A model generated the notes under the pieces. That model searched no databases. It was given only the letters and a program-made list of their open reading frames with translations, and was not told the origin of the DNA. A DNA stretch of 12,500 bases from Chrysomallon squamiferum (taxonomy: Eukaryota > Mollusca > Gastropoda > Neomphalida > Peltospiridae). Shown here piece by piece: positions 1 to 9,700 of the stretch (position 1 is the first letter of the stretch; every line of letters begins with the position of its first letter). The stretch lies in contig CM022672.1 of NCBI GenBank assembly GCA_012295275.1, positions 31,599,894 to 31,612,393 on the forward strand, written 5' to 3'. A program made the translations under genes and the position numbers.

Positions 1-222
1 TTTATTTATTATATGGTGAATTGGTTATAAAACAAATGATGTCTAGGTTATTTTATTTATTATATGGTGAATTAGTTATAAAACAAATGATGTCTAGGTT
101 ATTTTATTTATTATATGGTGAATTAGTTATAAAACAAATGACGTCTAGGTTATTTTATTTATTATATGGTGAATTAGTTATAAAACAAATGATGTCTAGG
201 TTATTTTATTTATTATACGGAT
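1..222. repeat. 51-bp tandem array (about 4.3 copies, cut by left edge)
   Basis: The string TATATGGTGAATT recurs at 10, 61, 112 and 163, with a final decayed copy at 214, so the period is exactly 51. Copies are nearly identical (single changes such as TTGG/TTAG and ATGATG/ATGACG), suggesting recent expansion. Because 51 is divisible by three and the unit lacks stops in one frame, it produces a repetitive 70-residue open frame from 21 to 230. This is more likely a by-product than a gene. Confidence 0.95.
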
Positions 223-931
223 GTATCTGTTAGCTAAACAACAAAATGGAATAATCTGTTCTTGCTTGTTTTGGGATTTTTAGTTATTTATTAAATGTGT
301 ATTTATGGTTTTATTTATTTTATTTATTAAAATATTTATGAAATTCTATAACTATAATAAGGTTGTTTTTTTTTTGTTTTTTTTTAAATTTGATGTTCTA
401 TACAGTATTCGAAAACTGTCACTTTCTGTTTAAACACAACACTGATATACAGTTATAAATATAATTCTTAACTATCTACACTTTTAACAAAAAAGAAAAT
501 AATTAAGTTATTAACAAACACAACAATTAAAAATTTAAATAAAATAGGAAATCAATCTGATACCTTTAAATATATGTTTATGTTTTTGTAAATCATATAC
601 GTTTACATACAGATTAAATTTGAACATTTGAGACTGTCAAGTTTTTTATTTCTATGATATATCTCATTACCATAGCAAGTAACTAATACTGCAAACATAT
701 GAAAACATGCAAGATTTGTTGCTGTTTTTTTCTTTTGTTTTAATAATGTTACCATACATGACAAGATCCATTTAAAAATGAATAATTCTGAAAGCCAAAA
801 CAGTAACAGAATTAATAATTTAGAAAGTGTTTTAAAAAAAGTAATCTCTGTTTTTTTTTAAGTTTTATTTATTTTTGCTGTTGTTTATTTGGTTTGTAAC
901 TTATTGTTCTACATTTTGTTTTGTTGTTCTT
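223..931. other. AT-rich spacer, no gene seen
   Basis: Unique-looking AT-rich DNA with short T and A runs (368, 855 and nearby). No open frame, splice-bounded family match or structured RNA is recognisable. Confidence 0.6.
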
Positions 932-1126
<195 letters not shown>

Positions 1127-1308
1127 ATTGTTTTCAGTTCTTCTCAGGGAGTCTTTTGTTATTGTCTACCCTGTATATTTCATTTTTCACTCATTCTTTT
1201 GTTTGTTTAGTTTTTCAGATTTTTCTTCTTTACTTTATGAAAAATAAAACATTAACAATGAAAAAAACAAAAAGCAGTCATACAGCTTCAGTACTATTTT
1301 TATTACCC

Positions 1309-1334
<26 letters not shown>
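1309..1334. repeat. (GT)13 microsatellite
   Basis: Thirteen pure GT units, followed by TATATATACACATGTA, a short alternating purine-pyrimidine extension. Confidence 0.95.
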
Positions 1335-1341
<7 letters not shown>

Positions 1342-1694
1342 CACATGTAAATATATAATACTATTATTAACTGCGCCTAATTGACAAAAATAAAAAAGAA
1401 ACAAAAACCATGAATACTTATAATTTGTTTGTGTTATTATAAAAATTTATAATTTTTGTCTTGTTTAGTTATTACAACAGCTTTTTCATTTCATTTTTTT
1501 TTATATTAGTATCATATTAGTTAAAAAGTTAATATGCCTTCTCACTAAAAATAACTTATTCATAATACAAATTTATCGACATTTCAGAATAATTAGTTAT
1601 GTCAAACCTTTGTTTTATTTTTTTATTGTACATTTGATAGTTACATATTATTAGTTCTCTTATATGTTTATAAATGTAACTATGTTAATATATT

Positions 1695-1695
<1 letters not shown>
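1335..1695. other. AT-rich spacer, no gene seen
   Basis: No coding or RNA signal is recognisable between the GT and CA tracts. Confidence 0.55.

Positions 1696-1744
<49 letters not shown>
1696..1744. repeat. (AC)n microsatellite with degenerate CA-rich tail
   Basis: A pure AC run of about 24 units passes into GAGAGA and then scattered ACACAC blocks to about 1876. The minus-strand open frame over this stretch is only TG-repeat coding. Confidence 0.95.
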
Positions 1745-1747
<3 letters not shown>

Positions 1748-1876
1748 AGAAAGGCAGTCATAAAACACACATACACACACACACATACAAAATCATAGAC
1801 ACCTATATAAACATGCACACATAGAACTAAAGATACACAAACACACAGAGACACAATCATAGAAACACACACACAT

Positions 1877-2124
1877 TCAAGAGTTATTTTTATGAATACA
1901 GGTCAACTATATCATGATAACACATGAATCATATTTCAAGGGTTTTTTAAGTGAAGTAGAGATGAAAGATGTGAATGAGATTAAACAGAAATATTACAGA
2001 GGAAGAAAATTTGAATGTACCAGTTTAATGCTGTATTTTGATATACTCCATACACTTCAAAACTAGGTCATGTGACCTTTTTGGGTATGTTTGTTCATGC
2101 ATATTTGTGTTTCTGTGTTATATT

Positions 2125-2128
<4 letters not shown>
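1877..2128. other. Spacer, no gene seen
   Basis: Non-repetitive AT-rich DNA without a recognisable coding frame. Confidence 0.5.

Positions 2129-2167
<39 letters not shown>
2129..2167. repeat. (TG)n microsatellite
   Basis: About 19 uninterrupted TG units. Confidence 0.95.
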
Positions 2168-2170
<3 letters not shown>

Positions 2171-2336
2171 GTATAGAAGTATATGAGATATTTCAAAAAC
2201 GACACCAACATAAAACCCTTTTTATATAACCCAGCTAAATATTTTAATGGAACATTTAGATATTTTCAAAAACCTTTTTGTGTGTGGTCTTGTAAACAAA
2301 TGTTAGTGTTAGTCTGAAAACACAGTTTTCTGATAC

Positions 2337-2340
<4 letters not shown>

Positions 2341-2421
<81 letters not shown>
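2341..2421. repeat. (AG)40 microsatellite
   Basis: Forty uninterrupted AG units form a perfect purine mirror repeat able to form triplex (H-) DNA. The lack of interruptions implies a young or highly mutable tract. The serine/leucine-rich minus-strand frame across it is spurious. Confidence 0.97.
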
Positions 2422-2424
<3 letters not shown>

Positions 2425-2925
2425 AAAATTGTATTGATAATAAAAGCAAATATATGTCAAGAGTTCATTTTGGAATAGCAGGAAAAATCTTTTGTATAGT
2501 AATGAAGCAACAAGGAAAAATCTGAAGTGTACAACCAATGATTTAGTTCTTACTTCTGTATCAAATAACCCAGTGGCTTTTCCAAGCAGGAAGGTGATTA
2601 CAGATATATGTACACATATATAAACAAATGACAAAAGTTTCCAGCCATCCTAAACAGGTAACAGAAAATTACAATTAAAATGCTAATGAAGAAAATGTTC
2701 TTGACTTACAAATTAGCCAGGTTGATATCGAGTTTCGTAGTAACTAAGGGACAAGGCAGTTAATCTCAACAAAGTTAAAAAAAAAAAAGAACTAGTTACT
2801 TCCTTGTCTATTGTTAAAAAAAAAAAATGAGTTAAAAGATATCTAAATTGTCACCTGTAACATTTAAAAATAAATAATGTAACAAAACAACCACTACATT
2901 AACACTATTGTTACAAAACTCACAA
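2422..2925. other. Spacer, no gene supported
   Basis: Mostly unique AT-rich DNA with A runs at 2777 and 2816. A minus-strand frame at about 2530-2610 looks less biased, but it has no credible acceptor or family match. Confidence 0.5.
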
Positions 2926-2975
2926 ATATATATATATATATATATATATAAAATTGTGTGTATGTGTGTCTGTGT

Positions 2976-3025
<50 letters not shown>

Positions 3026-3048
3026 ACACAGAGAGACAGAGAAAGAAA

Positions 3049-3086
<38 letters not shown>
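2926..3086. repeat. Compound (AT)n-(TG)n-(TA)n-(GA)n microsatellite
   Basis: In order: AT run 2926-2951, imperfect TG 2955-2984, TA run 2985-3023, a short GAGACAGA bridge, and GA run 3053-3086. The two AT/TA arms are self-complementary and could extrude a cruciform around the TG core. Confidence 0.95.
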
Positions 3087-3088
<2 letters not shown>

Positions 3089-3118
3089 ACAAATGTCACA
3101 TATGACTGAACTAGTTAA

Positions 3119-3454
3119 AAGACAGAAGTACACATGAGAAGACAGATATCAATAGATTATCAGATACCAGTGGACTAGAAGATATCAGTGGACATTGCCT
3201 CAGCACTGTAAATAGATGAAGGGACTGATTTAGAGAAAGAACAGCAGGATGATGGATGGATGGATGGATGATGAACCAGATGAGTACAAGAAAGAAATCA
3301 TCTGGCAGATAACACACGAGACAGAAAAACGTGCTGGAAATGTCCACCCAACAGTGGAAGACTAGAGCTGCATGATGATGATAACATGATGATAATGATG
3401 ATGATATAATTACAATAATGATGATGAGATAATTATAATAATGATGATGATAAC
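3119..3454. repeat. Unclassified block with ATGG and ATG/GAT repeat tail
   Basis: Short direct repeats of the type GATA(C/T)CAGTGGAC occur at 3163 and 3181. An ATGG tract lies at 3248-3272 and an imperfect ATG/GAT/AAT tail runs from 3371 to 3454. The more complex, higher-GC part at 3275-3370 could be the 3' end of an old retroelement with a trinucleotide tail. No reverse-transcriptase motif is visible, so the identity is open. Confidence 0.35.
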
Positions 3455-3560
3455 ACACACACACACAGACATTATATACACGTACATAGGATTTTCAAAA
3501 TATCAGAAGTGGTTTTGTATGTCAACACACACACACACAGGCACAGATACACACAAACAT

Positions 3561-3561
<1 letters not shown>

Positions 3562-3615
<54 letters not shown>
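3562..3615. repeat. (AC)27 microsatellite
   Basis: A pure AC run, with shorter AC clusters at 3453-3467 and 3524-3539 leading into it. Confidence 0.95.
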
Positions 3616-3617
<2 letters not shown>

Positions 3618-3803
3618 CAGTATGTAACAAGGCTCTGGTATTAGATATGTCATGAGATGTCACCACAGTCAACAACTGAATCAATTCTAGTATTTAAATA
3701 TTTAAAGTTTGCCACTTGGTAATATAACAAGAAATAGTCTACATCTAACATTCTTCACTGATATTTTGTTGGTTTTCTTTGGATTTCCTTTCTTTCTTCT
3801 TTC

Positions 3804-3829
3804 TTTTTTTTTTTTTTTTTTTTTTTTTT
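3804..3829. repeat. T26 homopolymer
   Basis: An uninterrupted T run preceded by TTTCTTTC. It could be the poly-A tail of a minus-strand insertion lying to its right, but no such element is recognisable. Confidence 0.9.
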
Positions 3830-4640
3830 CTAATCTTAATAAGTTAATAACAAAGTATAACAACGCATGCACATTTTACTGAATTCTGACGTCAGAACAT
3901 AGATAGTATTACAAAGTTGTTTATGGCATTGTTAAACAAAAACAAAGTTTTCAGTCTGTTTTGATGTTCAGACTGGGGGGAGTGGTCAAGAGTATTATTT
4001 TCAGTCGTACATTGTTATTACAGATTGTTCAAAAGAAATAATAACTTTGAAGTCCAATACATTTTATTAGATAATTAATTTGTACACAGGTAAATATTAA
4101 GAAGTTTCATATTCCTCAGTAATGAATAGCATGCAAATTTACAAAACTATAAACACAAAACTAGAACAATACTGACAATTATGATGTAAAGGTTAAAAAC
4201 AAATAAAGTTATAAACAAATAATACATCCAGTTACACGATACTATATAAATTCACTACTCAGTAGTATAAAATAAATTCCAGTGTTGGTATTATTATAAA
4301 GGTTGCAACCTGATTATTACTGGGTTTTTCTTAAAATGACTGAATGTCATAAATCATTTAAAAATACTTTAACCGACTTATAAATAATGTATCTTCATGC
4401 ATTTAGACATTATAATTATTCTTTAAGTTTAACAATATCTGAGTATATCATTTTATATCAGTAAATCATAATGGACTCTATAAATGTCATAGATTAGAAT
4501 CTAACCTGCCACTAGCCTGTGAAAATACTATGAACATGATGATTATATGGTACCAATCACTGAATCACCATTACCAGGCGTTCTCAGGTTTTAGTCACAA
4601 ATATGAAGTAACATAATTGATAATACGATTAAACAAGCAC
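3830..4640. other. Non-repetitive AT-rich stretch, no gene seen
   Basis: Free of satellites and without an open frame of note. If the minus-strand exon at 4649-4676 is real, this is its first intron. A 10-base palindrome GGTTGCAACC lies at 4301-4310. Confidence 0.5.
3887..3894. promoter_or_regulatory. Full CRE-type palindrome TGACGTCA
   Basis: A perfect 8-base CREB/ATF consensus palindrome in CpG-poor DNA. It is about 0.8 kb from the candidate minus-strand start and 2 kb from the STXBP1-like start. An 8-mer can occur by chance, so this is only a candidate. Confidence 0.25.
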
Positions 4641-4648
4641 ATTCCTAC

Positions 4649-4676
4649 CTGGTTTTTCTGCTTTGCCGGCGGACAT
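4649..4676 (-). CDS. Possible first coding exon of a divergent minus-strand gene
   Basis: Read on the minus strand, ATG at 4676-4674 opens MSAGKAEKP plus one base, then a strong donor CAG|GTAGGA whose GT is at 4648-4647 (phase 1). The start has A at -3. It sits at the edge of the only CpG-rich patch in the left half of the window, as expected for a promoter and first exon. I do not recognise the protein from nine residues and found no convincing second exon to the left, so the first intron would exceed 4 kb. It may be chance. Confidence 0.45.
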
Positions 4677-4679
4677 CGT

Positions 4680-4900
4680 GAAATCACTTAACTCTGTTTG
4701 TCATAAATCTATGATTAATAGGCTTTTGTGACGAAGAAATCAAATATAAATTTGTAAACCTAATACTAATTTTCTCCAGTCATGCGGAAGCAATCGCCTA
4801 AAACATTCGACTGGTAGTAGCCCTCCGTTGTAAACACGGAAGGTAGAGTTTTCGGATGTCTCGTTCGGAACACTTCGTCTGGTTTCGGAAATGGCAAAAT
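4680..4900. promoter_or_regulatory. CpG- and CGGAA-rich candidate promoter
   Basis: CpG is rare across the window but clusters here. Four CGGAA ETS-type cores lie at 4785, 4837, 4866 and 4886, with a related TTCGGAT at 4851. The patch lies just upstream of the candidate minus-strand start and about 1 kb upstream of the STXBP1-like start. ETS sites are typical of TATA-less animal promoters. A divergent promoter is inferred; no TSS can be read from sequence. Confidence 0.45.
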
Positions 4901-4919
4901 GTGTTCTGTTGAAATCCTA

Positions 4920-5262
4920 CAAGTATTGTCACAATTGTTTGGGAATTTTTTTATTTTTATTGTTGTTGTTATTTTTTTCCTCTTTTTTTTTTACTATAAC
5001 TGCTGAGTTATTTATTGTTCATTAGTCTAAAATATGCTTCCTATTAATTATCCGGTTTTATTTCTTTCACATTTTTTGTTGACATACCTTATTATCAACG
5101 GTCATTAATTAACAAACATATTATAATTAAAACTAATTAAAAAATAACAAACAAAAAATTATCTCTTGACTTCAACTTCTAATAATTATTTATTGATTTT
5201 TCTTCTTCTTCTTTGTTTGTTTGTTTGTTTCATTCTTTCTTTCTTTCTTAATTAATTAATTA

Positions 5263-5302
<40 letters not shown>

Positions 5303-5397
5303 GTTGTTGTTATTTGTAACTTCTAATGAATTTATTTCGCAATTTTTAACAGACGATGAATTGGCGTTGATAGTTTACAGTAATAATTTATATTTAG

Positions 5398-5437
<40 letters not shown>

Positions 5438-5537
5438 TTATAACTTTCACATATCAGTGAATAATAACAAGCAATAATTATTACAAATTACAATAATAAG
5501 ATGAAGAAGGAAAAAAAAGAAGACAAAGAGGAAGAAG

Positions 5538-5571
<34 letters not shown>

Positions 5572-5756
5572 GTCCAATCGCTTTAAAAAAAATAATAAAA
5601 AAAAATAATCATAATAAATAATACATGCAAACACAAAAACATGCACAAAAACACACTATTTGTATAATGCAAAAATTATTTTTAAGATATAGTTTTTATT
5701 TCAAATGATGTATTGTTCATGTCTTCTATACAATCACTTCTAAAAAGTGCAACAAA
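4920..5756. repeat. AT-rich spacer with TTTC, AATT, TTA and ATT tracts and A28
   Basis: Contains TTTC units at 5233-5249, AATT units to about 5265, (TTA)n at 5265-5302, (ATT)n at 5401-5438, a near-pure purine stretch at 5500-5540 and an A run at 5541-5568. No coding signal is seen. Confidence 0.85.
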
Positions 5757-5878
5757 CATCGTTTGAGAAACCATTTGATGCTAACATCTCGAGTATTCAC
5801 GTTGCAAACGAGAATATAGACTGTTCATGCAAATAATCTTTCGCGAAACTGTCAATATAATAATAATAATAATTCAAA
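5757..5878 (+). promoter_or_regulatory. Promoter-proximal region of the STXBP1-like gene
   Basis: CpG density rises again directly upstream of exon 1. Visible elements are an octamer ATGCAAAT at 5827-5834 (POU-type site) and a perfect palindrome TTTCGCGAAA at 5839-5848, which resembles an E2F-type or CGCG element. A short AAT run follows at 5856-5873, just before the start codon. No convincing TATA box is placed relative to a known TSS. Function is inferred from motif and position only. Confidence 0.45.
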
Positions 5879-5906
5879 ATGGCGCTGAAGACGTTCGTTG
5901 CAGAAA
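5879..5906 (+). CDS. STXBP1: STXBP1-like exon 1 (coding part)
   Basis: This exon encodes MALKTFVAE plus the first base of a Lys codon. The start is chosen because MALK begins fly Rop and aligns with the GLKAVVGEK start of Munc18-1. The context AAAATGG has A at -3 and G at +4. The donor is A|GTGAGT at 5907, phase 1. The stretch forms the first beta-strand of domain 1. The 5' UTR upstream probably includes the short AAT run at 5856-5873, but its start cannot be seen. Confidence 0.9.
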
Positions 5907-6656
5907 GTGAGTGTAATTTAGATTAACTTTGATTGATTTTTACTGTATCTTTGACATTTGTGTTTTATATTAACTGCTAAAATTCTGAATAATATATTGT
6001 AATATCAAACAAAATGAAGGAAAATGAGGCACTTATATTTATTTACTGAGCACAACGCGACTCGCCCCCTTACGTATTTTTCAGGTTTTTTTTTGCATGT
6101 GTCACTAGACGACAGAGCAACTAGTGTTGTAGTGGACAGTGTTGGCCCAGATGAATTTTGTGTTGTTAAAGTACAAACAAAACTATGTAAAATAATAATA
6201 AATAGATATGTGATAATTAATTAGAATTAAAATAAAGTAATAATTATCCATGTTAAAAATAGAAATTGTTTTACAAATAAACCAGCGAAAGCGATTAAAG
6301 AAGAAAATTATATATATATATAATAGTAGTATAAACAGTAATCATAAACTGGTATTCCATTCCATGCTAAGAACTGTTTAATGCTGTTATAGGATACAAA
6401 AGTAATGAAAATTACTTTAATCAAATAATTTTCAAACACCCTTTTCTAATATATGTACATTTCAGAGAATAATTGCTGAATCATATATTTTATAGATGTC
6501 AACCTTGGCTATAAGCTTGTAATGTGAGATCTGAATTGTTACAGTTAGTAAAATAAAAGTAAAAAAACAACCTAATATTAATCCATACTAAGGAGATATT
6601 TGATCACAGCCTTAACCAGCTACTAAAGCTGAATAAACACTTTTTGGATTTTGTCA

Positions 6657-6709
<53 letters not shown>

Positions 6710-9700
6710 CATGATGATGATAATGATCAGTCAGTCAGTAATAATTATGGCATCATCTATAACATAGCCAGAGAAACTATTGTGATACTGGAGCTGCAAA
6801 CTATTAAGGGTCAGATTCACTGGGTGCAGGAGCATGTTTTGATACTGGGAAAACAATTTTAATGACTTCTTCTGGACATAATAAATAATATCTGACAGTG
6901 ATAAAATGTGTTGCTGTTAAACGTATTTAAATGAGTTCAGTGTGAACGGAATGAAATTTATTTATCAGTGACTGTTTAGCATATTATGTAAATCTATATA
7001 CAGATCAAAATTTTTATATGGACCCTAACCTATTTTCTGATACAAATCAAATTTTGTGAAGTGATAAAAATAATTAAACCAACTTGGACACAGAGCTCCA
7101 TTGGTCTCGCTTTCCTCCTTTGATGCTGTGTTTCATGTGCTTCCAAATAATTTTGTCAAGACACCAGTATTTCAAGAAGTAATAACTAATACACTAACAG
7201 ATTAGCCTAGATTTTCATGTAAATTTCAAAAAATTTAAAATATTAAATATGTATTATGTTTTTACTTACAAGCAGACTTTGGACAATTCTTGAACAATAT
7301 TTAGGATTATTTGTCTCCCCTTCTTCACGTTTTCCAGACTGCCAATGGCTTGTTGATGTTTAAAATTCAGCAGAAATTAAAAAAGTTTAATATTAAAAAA
7401 AAAAAAAAAAAATTAGGTATTAAATTATAAATATACAATTCATGAATCCACTACTGCTTTGATATATGGAACATTATGGATTTTTTTTTAATTTAAAATT
7501 TTTTATTTTTATTTACAGAAATAAAGAACGATGTCATTTTGCAGCTTAAGAAAAATGAAAGTGACTGGCGGGTTCTCATCGTTGACCACAGCAGCATGCG
7601 GATGTTGTCCGCATGTTGTAAGATGCATGAAATCATGTCCGAGGGAATAACATGTAAATCTTTTATTTCTTACTGAAAATATTTATTTTTTATTATTTAA
7701 TTTTTTTTTATTTTTATTTTTTTATGTTATTTGTATTGTTATTTTTGTTTAACCAAAATTAAAAAAGAATATAATTAGTAGTATAGATTATAAAAAATAA
7801 AAATGAATATTATTAGTAGTGTAGATTATAAAAAAATAAAAATAAAAAGAATATTATTAGTAGTGTAGATTATAAAAATAAAATCAAAAAGGATATTATT
7901 AGTACTGTTGATTACAAAAAATAAAATTAAAAAGAATATTATTAGTAGTGTAGATTACAAAAAATAAAATTAGAATGAATATTAATACTAATATAGATCA
8001 CAAAAAAATTAAATTAAAAAGAATATTAGTAGTGTAGATTACAAAAAAATAAAAATGTTAATAGTGTATATTACAACAAAAAATAAAAATATTATTAGTG
8101 ATGTGTATTAAAAAGATAAATAAAAACATTACTAGTACTGAATATTACAAAAACAATAACACAAATATTATTAGTAGTTGTATATTACAAAGATTGTGTT
8201 ATGATAGTAGTTAGGCATTTTACTGAGGTCAAGAAAAGATTGATTATATTTTTCCTATCTGGTCTGAATAAGGATATTGTTTTTACTTTTATTATCATTA
8301 TTTGTTTTTTAAATTTGTTTTGTAAACAGTATAAAATATTAGTTAAACATTTACAAAAAAAACAAAAAATCTTTAATAGATGATCTTTGTTGTTACTGGT
8401 AATGCAAAATAACAGGTTTATCTTTTGTCAAGATAAAGTGATTAACAGCTATTAAAATAAAGAAATTATATTTATTTATCTTTATTATTATTATGTTGTT
8501 TTTTTTCAGTGGTTGAAGATATTTCTAAGCGTAGAGAACCTCTGCCCCTGGAAGCTGTGTATTTGATCACACCCACAGAAAAAGTAATTTTCACCTTTAC
8601 ATCAAAAAAAAGAGTATTATTAACAGACAGTTTGTTAATGATAACTGAAGCTGAATTTTTTTTTTTTTATCTCCCATATTGGTCACAGGTATAATTGTTT
8701 TTGTTGCCTATACAGTTTTGAATTGAAAATAACTTTACACAAGTTTAAGGGAGTGTTTACATAGGCAGTTTGTATATCATTTACAGTGAAAATTAATTTC
8801 AGAATGTTATATAATGACCTCAGAGTCGGAGGCATCCATTTGCACATCAGTTAAAGCAAAAGTTCATTTCAGAATTCTAACTTAATGATTTTAAGTGAAA
8901 ATAGGTGAAGTCATAAAGTCAGTTAAAATACATTTATACTGAAATGGGAAGTGCTGTATAACATGTATTTGTAAGAAATTTTTTTCTATTTTAAAATATT
9001 TCTTGTTTTCAGTCAATTCGAGGACTTATTCAAGATTTCTATAATCCAAGTAACCCATTGTATCGATGTGCTCATGTTTTCTTCACTGAGGGTAAGTGTC
9101 TGTTTGAAATAAGATAATACTAATAGTAATAGTAACAATAATAATGAATAAATAATAATAATGATGAATGAATGAAAAAAATAATAATGAATTAGTAAAT
9201 AATAAGAAATGAATAAATAATAATAGTAATAATGACTGAACAAAATAATAATGAATTAGTAAAAAAAATGAATAATAATAGCAACAATAATAATGAATGT
9301 ATGAGAAAAATAATGAATTAATAAACAATAAGGAATGAATAGGTAACAAATAAAAACGAATAAATTAATAATAGTTTTAGTGAATATATAGGAGCCATTT
9401 CATTATTGCCTGACCTGCAGACAAATAATGTTGTCAATACTGAAATCAAATAAAAATTAATATTAATAAATAACACCAGATGACTCATGATATTTTTACA
9501 TATATATATATATATCAGTATATAAAATTAACATTGTATTTAGAAAATTGTTCTTGTTTTTCAACTTTAGTCTTCATTGCCATGTTTTTAAATTTTAGCT
9601 TGTTTAGATATATAGAAAGTTAGTTCAATGAAATCTCACAATCTTTAATAACAATAAAGTAAAGTTCAGTGGATAAGTTGACCACTTAATATATTGTCTG

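Noticed and set aside
21-233. 70-residue repetitive open frame
   Set aside because: It is the in-frame translation of a 51-bp tandem repeat with a period divisible by three; no start context, splice signal or family match supports a gene.
2266-2634. 122-residue minus-strand frame with a serine/leucine run
   Set aside because: The run is the (AG)40 tract. The less biased part (around KATGLFDTE) lacks a usable acceptor and resembles nothing I know, so it is not called as an exon of the divergent gene.
3111-3464. 117-residue minus-strand frame
   Set aside because: Its N-terminal part is ATG/GAT repeat and the rest shows no recognisable domain.
4301-4310. Palindrome GGTTGCAACC as an RFX/X-box or MITE end
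   Set aside because: It lacks the spacing of an RFX site, and no terminal inverted repeats surround it; a 10-base palindrome can be chance.
6024-6224. 66-residue frame in intron 1
   Set aside because: The stretch [16 protein letters not shown] looks fairly protein-like and follows a TTTTTCAG, but there is no good donor and no Munc18 homology. An alternative exon cannot be supported.
6644-6862. 72-residue frame with a run of Asn
   Set aside because: The Asn run is the TAA microsatellite; the remaining 45 residues match no family I recognise.
8201-8383. 60-residue hydrophobic frame in intron 2
   Set aside because: AT-driven Phe/Ile/Leu-rich translation inside an intron bounded by well-supported exons.
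9013-9349. Tyr/Ile/Leu-rich minus-strand frames
   Set aside because: Antisense of exon 4 and of the degenerate AAT tract.
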